A DNA stretch of 5,473 nt from Pseudomonadota bacterium (GCA_030917985.1 JAUPTR010000401.1:1-5473); one strand, 5' to 3'. Counted from the stretch's first letter, positions 1-5,473 are shown. Notes: generated by a model from the sequence alone, not told the origin. Program-made: numbers and translations.

Positions 1-498
1 AACGGCGCACTGGTGGATCAGCAAGCGATTCCGATTCTACCCAACGATACCGCCAAGGATGTATTCGACAAGGTCACGGTGGCAGCGGAAATCACGCTGC
101 ACCGTTGCCTGCCAAACCTGCTGGACGGCACGGCGCATCTGACGGCACAAGACTTATCCAGGGGCGCGTATTTTGGCGGGCGCAAGGCAGAGGATGGTCG
201 TATCGACTGGCAACAATCTGCCGCCAGGATCCACAACCTGATACGTGCAGTGGCCCCCCCCTACCCCGGCGCGTTTGCCGACCTGAACGGACAAAGGCTG
301 CTGGTATTACGCAGCCGTCAGGTAGCCAATCAGGACCAGCCTGAATTTGATGCGCCAACATTGTTTGTGCACCGTGAGCAGATATATCTGCGCGCCGGCG
401 ACGGCCACTACCTGCAATTACTGCAATCCCGGCTGAACCAGCAAGCGCTTGATGCGGCTTCATTTGTTTCGCACTTTAGTGCGGTTTTTACCCTATAA
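1..498 (+). CDS. arnA: ArnA formyltransferase half (UDP-Ara4N formyltransferase), 3' part only
   Basis: The reading frame is open from the first base, so this is the C-terminal 165 residues of a gene that begins upstream. By family knowledge the enzyme transfers a formyl group from N10-formyl-tetrahydrofolate to UDP-4-amino-4-deoxy-L-arabinose in the cytoplasm, a step in lipid A modification. The first residues (NGALVDQQ) align with E. coli ArnA just after its catalytic Asp140, so the catalytic Asn/His/Asp residues lie outside the window. The C-terminal formyltransferase subdomain begins near fragment residue 54 (RGAYFGGRK) and contains RAVAPPYPGAF at 82-92, like RAVADPWPGAF in E. coli. The stop at 496-498 falls where E. 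coli ArnA continues into its decarboxylase domain, so this is a stand-alone formyltransferase of about 305 residues. The GTG at 13 is an internal valine, not the start. A C8 run lies at 254-261. A general Fmt-like formyltransferase is unlikely given the next gene. Confidence 0.88.
   Translation, partial: NGALVDQQAIPILPNDTAKDVFDKVTVAAEITLHRCLPNLLDGTAHLTAQDLSRGAYFGGRKAEDGRIDWQQSAARIHNLIRAVAPPYPGAFADLNGQRLLVLRSRQVANQDQPEFDAPTLFVHREQIYLRAGDGHYLQLLQSRLNQQALDAASFVSHFSAVFTL
254..261 (+). repeat. C8 homopolymer inside the formyltransferase gene
   Basis: Eight consecutive C residues span the Ala-Pro-Pro codons of the RAVAPPYPGAF motif. Reading the shifted frames by hand, gain of one C leads to a stop at 342-344 and loss of one C to a stop at 284-286, so a slip either way would truncate the protein. 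Runs of this length can be hypermutable, but nothing here shows that it varies. Confidence 0.6.
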
Positions 499-525
499 CA
501 CAGACAATCAAAGACAGAGACACCC

Positions 526-1569
526 ATGAAAAAGATACTCATCCTTGGCGTTAACGGCTTCATCGGACACCATCTCTCCAAGCGCATTATCGACACCACC
601 GATTGGGAGGTGTACGGCATGGACATGTTCTCCGACAAGGTGAGTACACTGCTGGACAACCCGCGTTTCAACTTCTTTGAAGGTGATATCACCATCAACA
701 AGGAATGGATCGAATATCACATCAAGAAATGTGATGTTGTTTTGCCGCTGGTAGCGATTGCGACCCCCGCCACTTACGTGCAACAACCGCTGCGGGTGTT
801 CGAACTGGATTTCGAAGCCAACCTGCCGATCATTCGCCATTGCGTCAAATACAAGAAGCGCGTGCTGTTTCCATCCACATCGGAAGTGTACGGCATGTGC
901 CATGACGGCGAATTCGATCCGGAATCGTCAGACCTGGTATACGGCCCGATCAACAAGCCGCGCTGGATCTACGCCTGCGCCAAACAGCTGATGGATCGTG
1001 TGATTCACGCCTACGCCATGCAGGAAGGCCTGGATTACACCCTGTTCCGCCCGTTCAACTGGATCGGCGCCGGCCTCGACAGCATTCACACGCCGAAAGA
1101 AGGCTCCAGCCGCGTCATCACCCAGTTCTTCGGCCATATCGTACGTGGCGAAGACATCAAGCTGGTTGACGGCGGAGAGCAGAAGCGGACCTTCACCTTC
1201 ATTAACGACGGTATCAACGCGCTGATGAAAATCATCGATAACAAGGACGGCAAGGCCAGCGGCAACATCTACAACATTGGCAATCCGGGCAACAACTACT
1301 CGGTGCGCGAATTGGCAGAAATGATGCTGGAACTGGCGCTGACCTATCCGGAATACCGGGACAACGCGCTCAACGTCAATCTGGTGGAAGTCACTTCCAC
1401 CGACTATTACGGCGAGGGATATCAGGACGTGCAGAACCGTGTGCCGAAAATCGATAACACCATGGAAGACCTTGGCTGGAAGCCGCAGTTCAGCATGAAA
1501 GAAGCATTGCGCAATATTTTCGACTCGTATCGTACCCAGGTTGCCGAAGCACGCCGCCTGGTGGAATAA
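526..1569 (+). CDS. arnA: ArnA decarboxylase half (UDP-glucuronate dehydrogenase, decarboxylating)
   Basis: This cytoplasmic short-chain dehydrogenase-like enzyme oxidises UDP-glucuronate with NAD+ and decarboxylates it to UDP-4-keto-pentose, the first dedicated step to Ara4N. The 347 residues match the C-terminal domain of E. coli ArnA with a constant offset of 314. The NAD-binding loop GVNGFIG is at 8-14. T118, S119 and E120 correspond to T432/S433/E434, the YxxxK pair is Y149/K153, R305 matches the catalytic R619, and the UDP-sugar contacts A79, Y84, N178, R196, K212 and Y299 are all present. No key residue is missing, so the enzyme should be active. The start ATG lies 27 bp after the formyltransferase stop and is preceded only by a weak purine-rich site (AGAG about 8 nt upstream), which suggests translation coupled to the upstream gene. 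In E. coli the two activities are one 660-residue protein; here they are separate genes. Confidence 0.95.
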   Translation: MKKILILGVNGFIGHHLSKRIIDTTDWEVYGMDMFSDKVSTLLDNPRFNFFEGDITINKEWIEYHIKKCDVVLPLVAIATPATYVQQPLRVFELDFEANLPIIRHCVKYKKRVLFPSTSEVYGMCHDGEFDPESSDLVYGPINKPRWIYACAKQLMDRVIHAYAMQEGLDYTLFRPFNWIGAGLDSIHTPKEGSSRVITQFFGHIVRGEDIKLVDGGEQKRTFTFINDGINALMKIIDNKDGKASGNIYNIGNPGNNYSVRELAEMMLELALTYPEYRDNALNVNLVEVTSTDYYGEGYQDVQNRVPKIDNTMEDLGWKPQFSMKEALRNIFDSYRTQVAEARRLVE

Positions 1570-1577
1570 CACAAGGA

Positions 1578-1608
1578 TCGGCTCGCAGCGAATGATGTTG
1601 CGGGCCGA
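1578..1608 (+). other. Intercistronic RNA hairpin between arnA decarboxylase and the DUF1653 gene
   Basis: TCGGCTCGCA (1578-1587) pairs with TGCGGGCCGA (1599-1608), giving 10 bp with one G-U pair and an 11-nt loop. No T-tract follows on either strand, so it is not a standard intrinsic terminator. It ends about 13 nt before the ribosome binding site of the next gene and could stabilise the upstream message or reduce downstream expression; that role is inferred. Confidence 0.55.
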
Positions 1609-1620
1609 ACACCCCGTACT

Positions 1621-1624
1621 GGAG
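1621..1624 (+). promoter_or_regulatory. Ribosome binding site of the DUF1653 gene
   Basis: GGAG at 1621-1624 sits 7 nt before the ATG at 1632. This clear Shine-Dalgarno site supports that start and the reality of this small gene. Confidence 0.75.
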
Positions 1625-1631
1625 ATCAAAC

Positions 1632-1935
<304 letters not shown>

Positions 1936-1940
<5 letters not shown>

Positions 1941-1949
1941 TCAATCAAG
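1936..1949. repeat. Short inverted repeat over the abutting convergent stop codons
   Basis: CTTGAT-CA-ATCAAG contains both stop codons (TGA at 1938-1940 on +, TCA at 1941-1943 giving TGA on -). It is AT-rich, has almost no loop and no T-tract, so I do not regard it as a convincing terminator. Confidence 0.4.
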
Positions 1950-2744
1950 CACGACCGACATGCCATAGTGGCGGAAAATCTTCTTGCGTTTGCCCTCTGC
2001 CGCAAACTTTTCCAGCTCCCGGTCGAAATCGCGTATCAACGCCTCTGCCCCCGGATAAGCACGGGAAATCCCCAGATGGAAAGTTCGGGTCTCGCCGACA
2101 GGCCGGTTGATGTAATCCAGCCCGGCGAGTTCATCCGCATATTGCGCTTGCAAGGCAGAACAGACGCTCACCTCGCAGATGGCGAGATCCACGACCCCTC
2201 GCTTCAAACGCCGTAAATGTTCGTGCTCCGGCGTATCGCTGGCCACGGCAATGGTTTTCAATTGCCGCTTGCGCATCGCCGCCATGAAAGCTGGAGCGTA
2301 GTTGTAGCCCTCGCTGACACTGATCGTGTAAGCCGACAAATCAGATAACTGCTGCCACTGCAGCTTGACTGCAGCACGCTTGAACAAGACATCGGTAACG
2401 GTGCTGATTGGCGCAGAAAAAACAAAATGTTTCTCCCGCTCGGGATTACGGGTAAAGGTAAAAAAGCCGGCAACCTCACGTCCGGCTTCCGCCACCTTGA
2501 GCGCACGGTTGAGCGGATAGACCTTGACGGAGGGCTGATATCCCATACGCAGCAACACCGAGGTGACAATCTCGTAGTCGGCGCCGGATAGACCCTGGCT
2601 GGACACAATCCTGAATGGCGGGAAGCTGGCAGTTGCCAGTTCGATTTCCTGGCCAGCAGCCTGGGCAAACCTGCCAATGGAAATCAAGACACAAAAAAAC
2701 ATGAGGCGCGGCCATAAAGCCCGCGCCTGAGAAAGAATGGCCAT
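1941..2744 (-). CDS. Orphan periplasmic solute-binding protein, family 3 (SBP_bac_3)
   Basis: The 267 residues begin with a Sec signal peptide: Arg8 and Arg13, a hydrophobic stretch about 14-24, and an AQA cleavage site near residues 27-29. The remaining ~238 residues fit the amino-acid-binding (type 3) fold: ATASFPPF at 37-44, GLSGADYEIV at 51-60, and the TRNPEREKHFVFSAPI segment at 98-113, where R103 sits at the usual ligand-carboxylate arginine. GVVDLAICE at 183-191 places E191 where many relatives have the ligand-binding Asp. Cys190 and Cys195 are close enough that a disulfide is possible. Its role would be to bind a small polar ligand, perhaps an amino acid, in the periplasm. No permease or ATPase gene is adjacent, so it may serve a transporter encoded elsewhere or act in sensing. 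The ATG is preceded by GGA about 7 nt upstream; the alternative Met15 has no ribosome binding site. The specific ligand cannot be inferred. Confidence 0.85.
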   Translation of the reverse strand: MAILSQARALWPRLMFFCVLISIGRFAQAAGQEIELATASFPPFRIVSSQGLSGADYEIVTSVLLRMGYQPSVKVYPLNRALKVAEAGREVAGFFTFTRNPEREKHFVFSAPISTVTDVLFKRAAVKLQWQQLSDLSAYTISVSEGYNYAPAFMAAMRKRQLKTIAVASDTPEHEHLRRLKRGVVDLAICEVSVCSALQAQYADELAGLDYINRPVGETRTFHLGISRAYPGAEALIRDFDRELEKFAAEGKRKKIFRHYGMSVVLD

Positions 2745-2769
2745 ATTGATTCCAGCGATACCGCTTTAC

Positions 2770-2806
2770 GGCAAGCCAGTGCCTATCTGCTGCCTGACCG
2801 CTTGCC
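2770..2806. repeat. 7-bp inverted repeat in the gap upstream of the solute-binding protein gene
   Basis: GGCAAGC (2770-2776) and GCTTGCC (2800-2806) are perfect complements separated by 23 nt. The gap (2745-2814) lies between the small secreted protein gene and the solute-binding protein gene. There is no T-tract after either arm. It could be a weak RNA structure or a protein-binding dyad; I see no good promoter in the gap. Confidence 0.3.
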
Positions 2807-2814
2807 AGGTTGAT

Positions 2815-3159
2815 CTATTTGCCACACTTCACGGCAACACCGGCAAAAACCCAGGTGAACAAAGTCGCGTCACCACTCACGGCCCCCGTCACCGCCGGGC
2901 GAAACCCGACAACGGCATCGTAGCCATCCTGCTTGATTTCGGTCACAAACAGATCCAGCGCCTCGTTCACCTTGTGATACGCGTCGCTGCGGCTGCCGAG
3001 ATAATTACCCTGACGAAATTTTGGAGCAGACTCCGCTGCCTTACATTTCATGCCGGGGATGGAGTCAGTTGTATACAAGCCAAGAAAATCCTTGGCACCC
3101 GCAGAAACAGTCAGCAACAAACAAGCAACAGAAACACCCAGCTTTACCGAACCAAACAT
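2815..3159 (-). CDS. Small secreted protein, weakly YbjQ-like
   Basis: The 114 residues open with a clear Sec signal peptide: Lys6, a hydrophobic core 7-18 and an AGA cleavage site near residue 22. Cys13 lies inside the hydrophobic core without a proper lipobox, so I favour a soluble periplasmic protein over a lipoprotein. The mature part (~92 residues) has two cysteines, C39 and C112, which could form a disulfide. The segment from about 61 to 110, with a helix-like AYHKVNEALDLFVTEI, then GYDAVVGFR at 79-87 and VFAGVAVK at 104-111, resembles the small YbjQ fold (helix followed by an 'ANAVVGVR'-type strand); this is pattern recognition, not a firm family call. The start is well supported by AGGGGG 6 nt before the ATG. 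It lies 90 bp after hldD on the same strand, behind a possible promoter. Function is unknown. Confidence 0.75.
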   Translation of the reverse strand: MFGSVKLGVSVACLLLTVSAGAKDFLGLYTTDSIPGMKCKAAESAPKFRQGNYLGSRSDAYHKVNEALDLFVTEIKQDGYDAVVGFRPAVTGAVSGDATLFTWVFAGVAVKCGK

Positions 3160-3165
3160 TGCCCA

Positions 3166-3171
3166 CCCCCT
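3166..3171 (-). promoter_or_regulatory. Strong ribosome binding site of the small secreted protein gene
   Basis: Read on the - strand, AGGGGG is followed by TGGGCA and then the ATG at 3159-3157. Its strength and spacing fix this start and support the gene being translated independently of hldD. Confidence 0.7.
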
Positions 3172-3189
3172 ATTTCAGGTTATGCTTAT

Positions 3190-3219
3190 ATCGTAGGTTG
3201 CATTGCCTGCAGATGCAAA
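3190..3219 (-). promoter_or_regulatory. Candidate promoter of the small secreted protein gene
   Basis: On the - strand TTTGCA (3219-3214) is followed after 18 nt by TACGAT (3195-3190), with an overlapping TATAAG (3190-3185). Both boxes match the sigma-70 consensus only moderately. The position gives a leader of roughly 25 nt to the ATG, and the 90-bp gap after hldD makes a promoter here plausible. Confidence 0.3.
3198..3218. promoter_or_regulatory. Dyad TTGCAT-N9-ATGCAA, possible operator
   Basis: Perfect 6-bp arms (3198-3203 and 3213-3218) surround a 9-bp spacer that contains the palindrome CTGCAG (3207-3212). The dyad falls between the candidate -35 and -10 boxes of the gene starting at 3159, where a repressor would block polymerase. 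The regulator is unknown and the site could be chance. Confidence 0.3.
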
Positions 3220-3249
3220 GTTCTCAATCAGGCATTTCTGCTGACGGCA

Positions 3250-4245
3250 TCAGGCTTTCAGCAGCCAGTTCTCGACATAACGGCGCACGCCCTCTTCCAC
3301 CGACAGGAAGTCATCCGCGTAACCAGCTGCACGCAAAGCGCCGATATCGGCCTGCGTGAAGCTCTGGTACTTGCCTTTCAGTGCTTCCGGGAAATCGATA
3401 TAGGACAGGATGCCCTGCTCCACCAATTGCGGCAGCGTCAGACGCTCCTGGCCTGAAGCCACACGACAGGCATTAACCGAAGCAACTGCCACGTCATTAA
3501 AGCTCTGCGCACGACCAGTGCCCAAATTGAAAATACCGCTCTTGTCCGGATTATCGAGGAAAAACAGATTCACCTTGACCACATCTTCCACCGAGACAAA
3601 ATCCCTGCGCTGCTCACCATTGGCATAACCACCATAACCTTCAAACAACTTGACCTTGCCCTCAGCCTGAAACTGATTGAAGTGATGGTATGCCACCGAG
3701 GCCATACGACCCTTATGCTGTTCGCGCGCGCCGTAGACGTTGAAATAACGGAAGCCGACAATCTGGCTGGTACGCTCGTTCCAGCGACGACGCACGATCT
3801 GGTCGAACAGGAATTTGGAATACCCATACACATTCAGCGGGCCTTCGTATTCGCGCGACTCCTTGAATACACTCCCACCGCCGTAAACTGCCGCACTGGA
3901 GGCATACAGCAAAGGGATTTCTTCGGTCTGGCAGTATTCGAACAGATCCAGCGTGTAACGATAGTTGTTGTCCATCATGTAACGGCCATCGGTCTCCATC
4001 GTATCGGAGCACGCGCCCTGATGCAGAACCGCATCGACGTCACCATCAAAAGCGCCGTCCAGAAACAGCTCGATGAAGTCTTCTTTATCCAGGTAATCGG
4101 CGATTTCACAGTCAACCAGATTGCGGAATTTATCCGCTTTTTTCATATTATCGACCGCAATGATGTCAGTACGGCCACGCTGATTCAGCGCCTTGACAAT
4201 GTTCGAGCCGATAAAGCCGGCAGCCCCGGTTACGATAATGGTCAT
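3250..4245 (-). CDS. hldD: ADP-L-glycero-D-manno-heptose 6-epimerase HldD
   Basis: This cytoplasmic NADP-dependent epimerase converts ADP-D-glycero-D-manno-heptose to the L-glycero form used for the LPS inner core (also called RfaD, GmhD or WaaD). The 331-residue protein carries the nucleotide-binding GAAGFIG at 7-13, VDN at 31-33, the MMDNNY segment at 90-95, YASSAAVYGG at 114-123, the catalytic pair Y140/K144 in NVYGYSKFLFD, and K178 in EQHKGRMAS, all at or near E. coli numbering. It is about 20 residues longer than E. coli HldD (310), mainly through an insertion around 258-280, as I recall for betaproteobacterial homologues. The ATG is preceded by GGAG with 8 nt spacing. It follows hldA by 28 bp and is probably cotranscribed with it. 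No key residue is missing. Confidence 0.96.
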   Translation of the reverse strand: MTIIVTGAAGFIGSNIVKALNQRGRTDIIAVDNMKKADKFRNLVDCEIADYLDKEDFIELFLDGAFDGDVDAVLHQGACSDTMETDGRYMMDNNYRYTLDLFEYCQTEEIPLLYASSAAVYGGGSVFKESREYEGPLNVYGYSKFLFDQIVRRRWNERTSQIVGFRYFNVYGAREQHKGRMASVAYHHFNQFQAEGKVKLFEGYGGYANGEQRRDFVSVEDVVKVNLFFLDNPDKSGIFNLGTGRAQSFNDVAVASVNACRVASGQERLTLPQLVEQGILSYIDFPEALKGKYQSFTQADIGALRAAGYADDFLSVEEGVRRYVENWLLKA

Positions 4246-4263
4246 CTTCTATTCTCCATTCGC

Positions 4264-4279
4264 GCCTGATTTATCAGGC
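4264..4279 (-). other. Hairpin over the hldA stop codon, upstream of hldD
   Basis: GCCTGA-TTTA-TCAGGC is a perfect 6-bp stem with a 4-nt loop (7 bp if the loop is drawn as TT). On the - strand it contains the last alanine codon and the tandem stops TGATAA of hldA and ends about 9 nt before the GGAG of hldD. With no T-tract it is unlikely to terminate; it may influence coupling between hldA and hldD. Confidence 0.45.
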
Positions 4280-4280
4280 A
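4269..4280. repeat. Direct repeat, hldA-distal copy
   Basis: ATTTATCAGGCA here and ATTTATCAGACA at 5229-5240 match at 11 of 12 positions in the same orientation. Their spacing is 960 bp, and the segment between equivalent positions is almost exactly the hldA coding region. Confidence 0.5.
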
Positions 4281-5230
4281 AACAATTCTTCCGGTTGAAC
4301 CACAGCCGTGCCAAGTTTGGCCACCACAATGCCTGCGGCCCTGTTTGACCATTGCACCGCGTCACCCATATCCAGACCTGCTGCCAGCATCACGCCAAGC
4401 GTTGCAATCACGGTATCGCCCGCCCCGGAGACATCGAAAACTTCACGGGCCTGTGTCGGCTGGTGCAAGACCTGACCATCACGATACAAAGTCATCCCTT
4501 CTTCACTACGTGTCACCAGCAAGGCTTGCAGATCGAGCTCCCCACGCAACCTTGACGCTTTGGCAGCCAGCTCTGCGTCATCTTTCCAGCTACCCGCAAC
4601 CTCGCGAAACTCTGAACGATTCGGGGTCAGTAAAGTTGCACCGCCGTACCGTACATAGTCGTCCCCTTTGGGATCAACCAATACCGGCTTGCCCGCGGCC
4701 TTGGCCAGCTTGATCATCTCCACCACGTGGGTCAGGCCACCTTTGCCATAATCGGAGAGAATCACCAGATCATGCGCCTGCAACGCCTGGCGATAATCGT
4801 CCAGCTTGGCAGATAGAACCTCATGACTGGGTGGGGCTTCAAAATCGATTCGCAGCAATTGCTGCTGCTTGGCAATAACACGCAGCTTGACGATGGTAGA
4901 AATCGTCGGGTCCCGCAGCAGGGACGCCTGCACGCCGGAATTCTGCATCAACGTCTGCAGCGCACCACCAGCCTCATCATCACCGATCACCGACAACAGG
5001 GTCACCTGCGCCCCGAGCGACGCGGCGTTACGCGCCACGTTGGCAGCGCCACCAGCACGCTCTTCAACTCGGTTGACCAGGGCAACCGGCACCGGCGCCT
5101 CAGGAGAAATCCGGTTTACGTCGCCAAACCAATAGCGGTCCAGCATCACATCACCTACGACCAGCACACGAGCCTTGCTGATTGCAGTACGAATCGATGT
5201 CAAATCATGCGGATTCAAATCTGACTCCAT
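4274..5230 (-). CDS. rfaE1: D-glycero-beta-D-manno-heptose-7-phosphate kinase (HldA/RfaE1)
   Basis: This cytoplasmic PfkB/ribokinase-family enzyme phosphorylates D-glycero-D-manno-heptose 7-phosphate at C1 to the 1,7-bisphosphate, in the pathway to ADP-heptose. The 318 residues show VLVVGDVMLDRYWFGDV at 22-38, RAGGAANVARNAASLG at 58-73, LSDYGKGGL at 158-166, DPKGDDY at 187-193, TPNRSEF at 202-208 and the PfkB signature DVSGAGDT at 266-273, with D272 as the expected catalytic base. It ends where the kinase domain of E. coli HldE ends; the cytidylyltransferase domain is absent, so a separate hldC/rfaE2 gene is expected elsewhere. It lies 17 bp after pyrF and 28 bp before hldD. The start is uncertain: the ATG at 5230 has no Shine-Dalgarno site, while the TTG at 5218-5216 (codon 5) has GGAG with 6 nt spacing. 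Confidence 0.95.
   Translation of the reverse strand: MESDLNPHDLTSIRTAISKARVLVVGDVMLDRYWFGDVNRISPEAPVPVALVNRVEERAGGAANVARNAASLGAQVTLLSVIGDDEAGGALQTLMQNSGVQASLLRDPTISTIVKLRVIAKQQQLLRIDFEAPPSHEVLSAKLDDYRQALQAHDLVILSDYGKGGLTHVVEMIKLAKAAGKPVLVDPKGDDYVRYGGATLLTPNRSEFREVAGSWKDDAELAAKASRLRGELDLQALLVTRSEEGMTLYRDGQVLHQPTQAREVFDVSGAGDTVIATLGVMLAAGLDMGDAVQWSNRAAGIVVAKLGTAVVQPEELFA
5216..5227 (-). promoter_or_regulatory. Internal Shine-Dalgarno site and TTG that may be the true rfaE1 start
   Basis: Read on the - strand, the annotated start region is ATGGAGTCAGATTTG. GGAG followed by 6 nt and TTG is a well-formed initiation site, and the same AATGGAG precedes hldD 8 nt before its ATG. The leader before the ATG is pyrimidine-rich and lacks a site. 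If TTG is used, the protein is 314 residues. Confidence 0.45.
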
Positions 5231-5240
5231 TTATCAGACA
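5229..5240. repeat. Direct repeat, hldA-proximal copy
   Basis: ATTTATCAGACA overlaps the first two bases of the hldA ATG and the leader upstream of it. It pairs with the copy at 4269-4280 (one mismatch). Confidence 0.5.
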
Positions 5241-5247
5241 GGAAAAA

Positions 5248-5473
5248 TCAGCGCACCACAGCGGCGAGCTGCTCGTTGATCGCAAGCAAGGTCGCAACCG
5301 GATCGCTACTGCGAGTAATCGGCCGACCAATCACCAGATAATCCGAGCCAGCGGCAAATGCGGCCGTGGGCGTCATCACCCGTGATTGGTCATCCGCTGC
5401 AGCATCTGCCGGACGGATACCTGGCGTAACCAACCGCGCTGAAGGCATTGTGTGGCCAGTCATTTCAGTTGGT
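5248..5473 (-). CDS. pyrF: Orotidine 5'-phosphate decarboxylase PyrF, C-terminal part only
   Basis: The frame is open to the end of the window; the visible 74 residues are the C-terminus of a protein usually about 230-245 residues long. PyrF decarboxylates OMP to UMP, the last step of de novo pyrimidine synthesis, in the cytoplasm. The fragment contains LVTPGIRP at 14-21, DDQSR at 27-31, MTP at 33-35, AAGSDYLVIGRPIT at 40-53 and DPVATLLAIN, the usual order at the PyrF C-terminus; R20, Q29 and G49-R50 correspond to residues that hold the substrate phosphate. The catalytic Lys/Asp cluster is outside the window. The ATG at 5463 is internal because coding continues upstream of it (Pro-Thr-Glu-Met). 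The stop at 5250-5248 lies 17 bp before the hldA ATG, so pyrF and the heptose genes are probably cotranscribed. Confidence 0.93.
   Translation of the reverse strand, partial: PTEMTGHTMPSARLVTPGIRPADAAADDQSRVMTPTAAFAAGSDYLVIGRPITRSSDPVATLLAINEQLAAVVR

Noticed and set aside
3204..3234. TGCCTG...CAGGCA pairing after hldD as a terminator
   Set aside because: The stem is 6 bp with a 19-nt loop and no T-tract, so it is not a credible terminator; the overlapping TTGCAT dyad is the better-formed symmetry.
2737..3456. 239-residue + strand frame
   Set aside because: It runs antisense across three supported - strand features (the small secreted gene, the gap and the hldD end) and shows no signal peptide or family motif.
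3682..4269. 195-residue + strand frame antisense to hldD
   Set aside because: It mirrors a well-identified epimerase gene and has no recognisable features.
5243..5275. Possible intrinsic terminator after pyrF (TTTTT on the - strand at 5247-5243)
   Set aside because: The T-run is present, but the nearest pairing (CAGC-TCGCC-GCTG) is only 4 bp and separated from the T-run, so termination before hldA is unlikely.

Overview
The window is ordinary-looking chromosomal DNA of a Gram-negative proteobacterium, most likely a betaproteobacterium. Supporting this are a mid-range GC content by eye, lipopolysaccharide (LPS) genes, an hldD product with the longer beta-type C-terminal half, and pathway enzymes that are fused in E. 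coli but separate here (ArnA and HldE). The order pyrF-hldA-hldD fits Neisseriales or Nitrosomonadales-type genomes, but the genus cannot be read from the sequence.

Left half, + strand: the 3' end of a lipid A aminoarabinose (Ara4N) operon. It starts inside the formyltransferase half of ArnA (1-498), continues with a separate complete UDP-glucuronate decarboxylase half of ArnA (526-1569), and ends with a small DUF1653 protein (1632-1940) whose C-terminus is a run of 12 serines encoded by a perfect (AGC)12 microsatellite. A 10-bp hairpin lies between the last two genes.

Right half, - strand, read from right to left: the end of pyrF (5473-5248), hldA/rfaE1 heptose-7-phosphate kinase (5230-4274), hldD/rfaD heptose epimerase (4245-3250), a small secreted protein of unknown function (3159-2815) and an orphan periplasmic solute-binding protein (2744-1941). 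The first three are closely spaced (17 and 28 bp) and probably form one transcript. The last two follow gaps of 90 and 70 bp, and the 90-bp gap holds a candidate promoter with an internal dyad.

The two blocks converge with no intergenic base: the stop codons abut as TGA|TCA at 1938-1943, and I see no intrinsic terminator there.

Functionally the window joins two LPS-building modules. One makes UDP-Ara4N precursors, which lower the negative charge of lipid A and give resistance to cationic peptides. The other makes ADP-heptose for the inner core. The DUF1653 protein, the small secreted protein and the solute-binding protein have no assigned role in either. I do not see a clearly new system. 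The most unusual features are the (AGC)12 tract, a C8 run in the formyltransferase whose slippage would switch the gene off in both directions, and a 12-bp near-perfect direct repeat that brackets hldA exactly.
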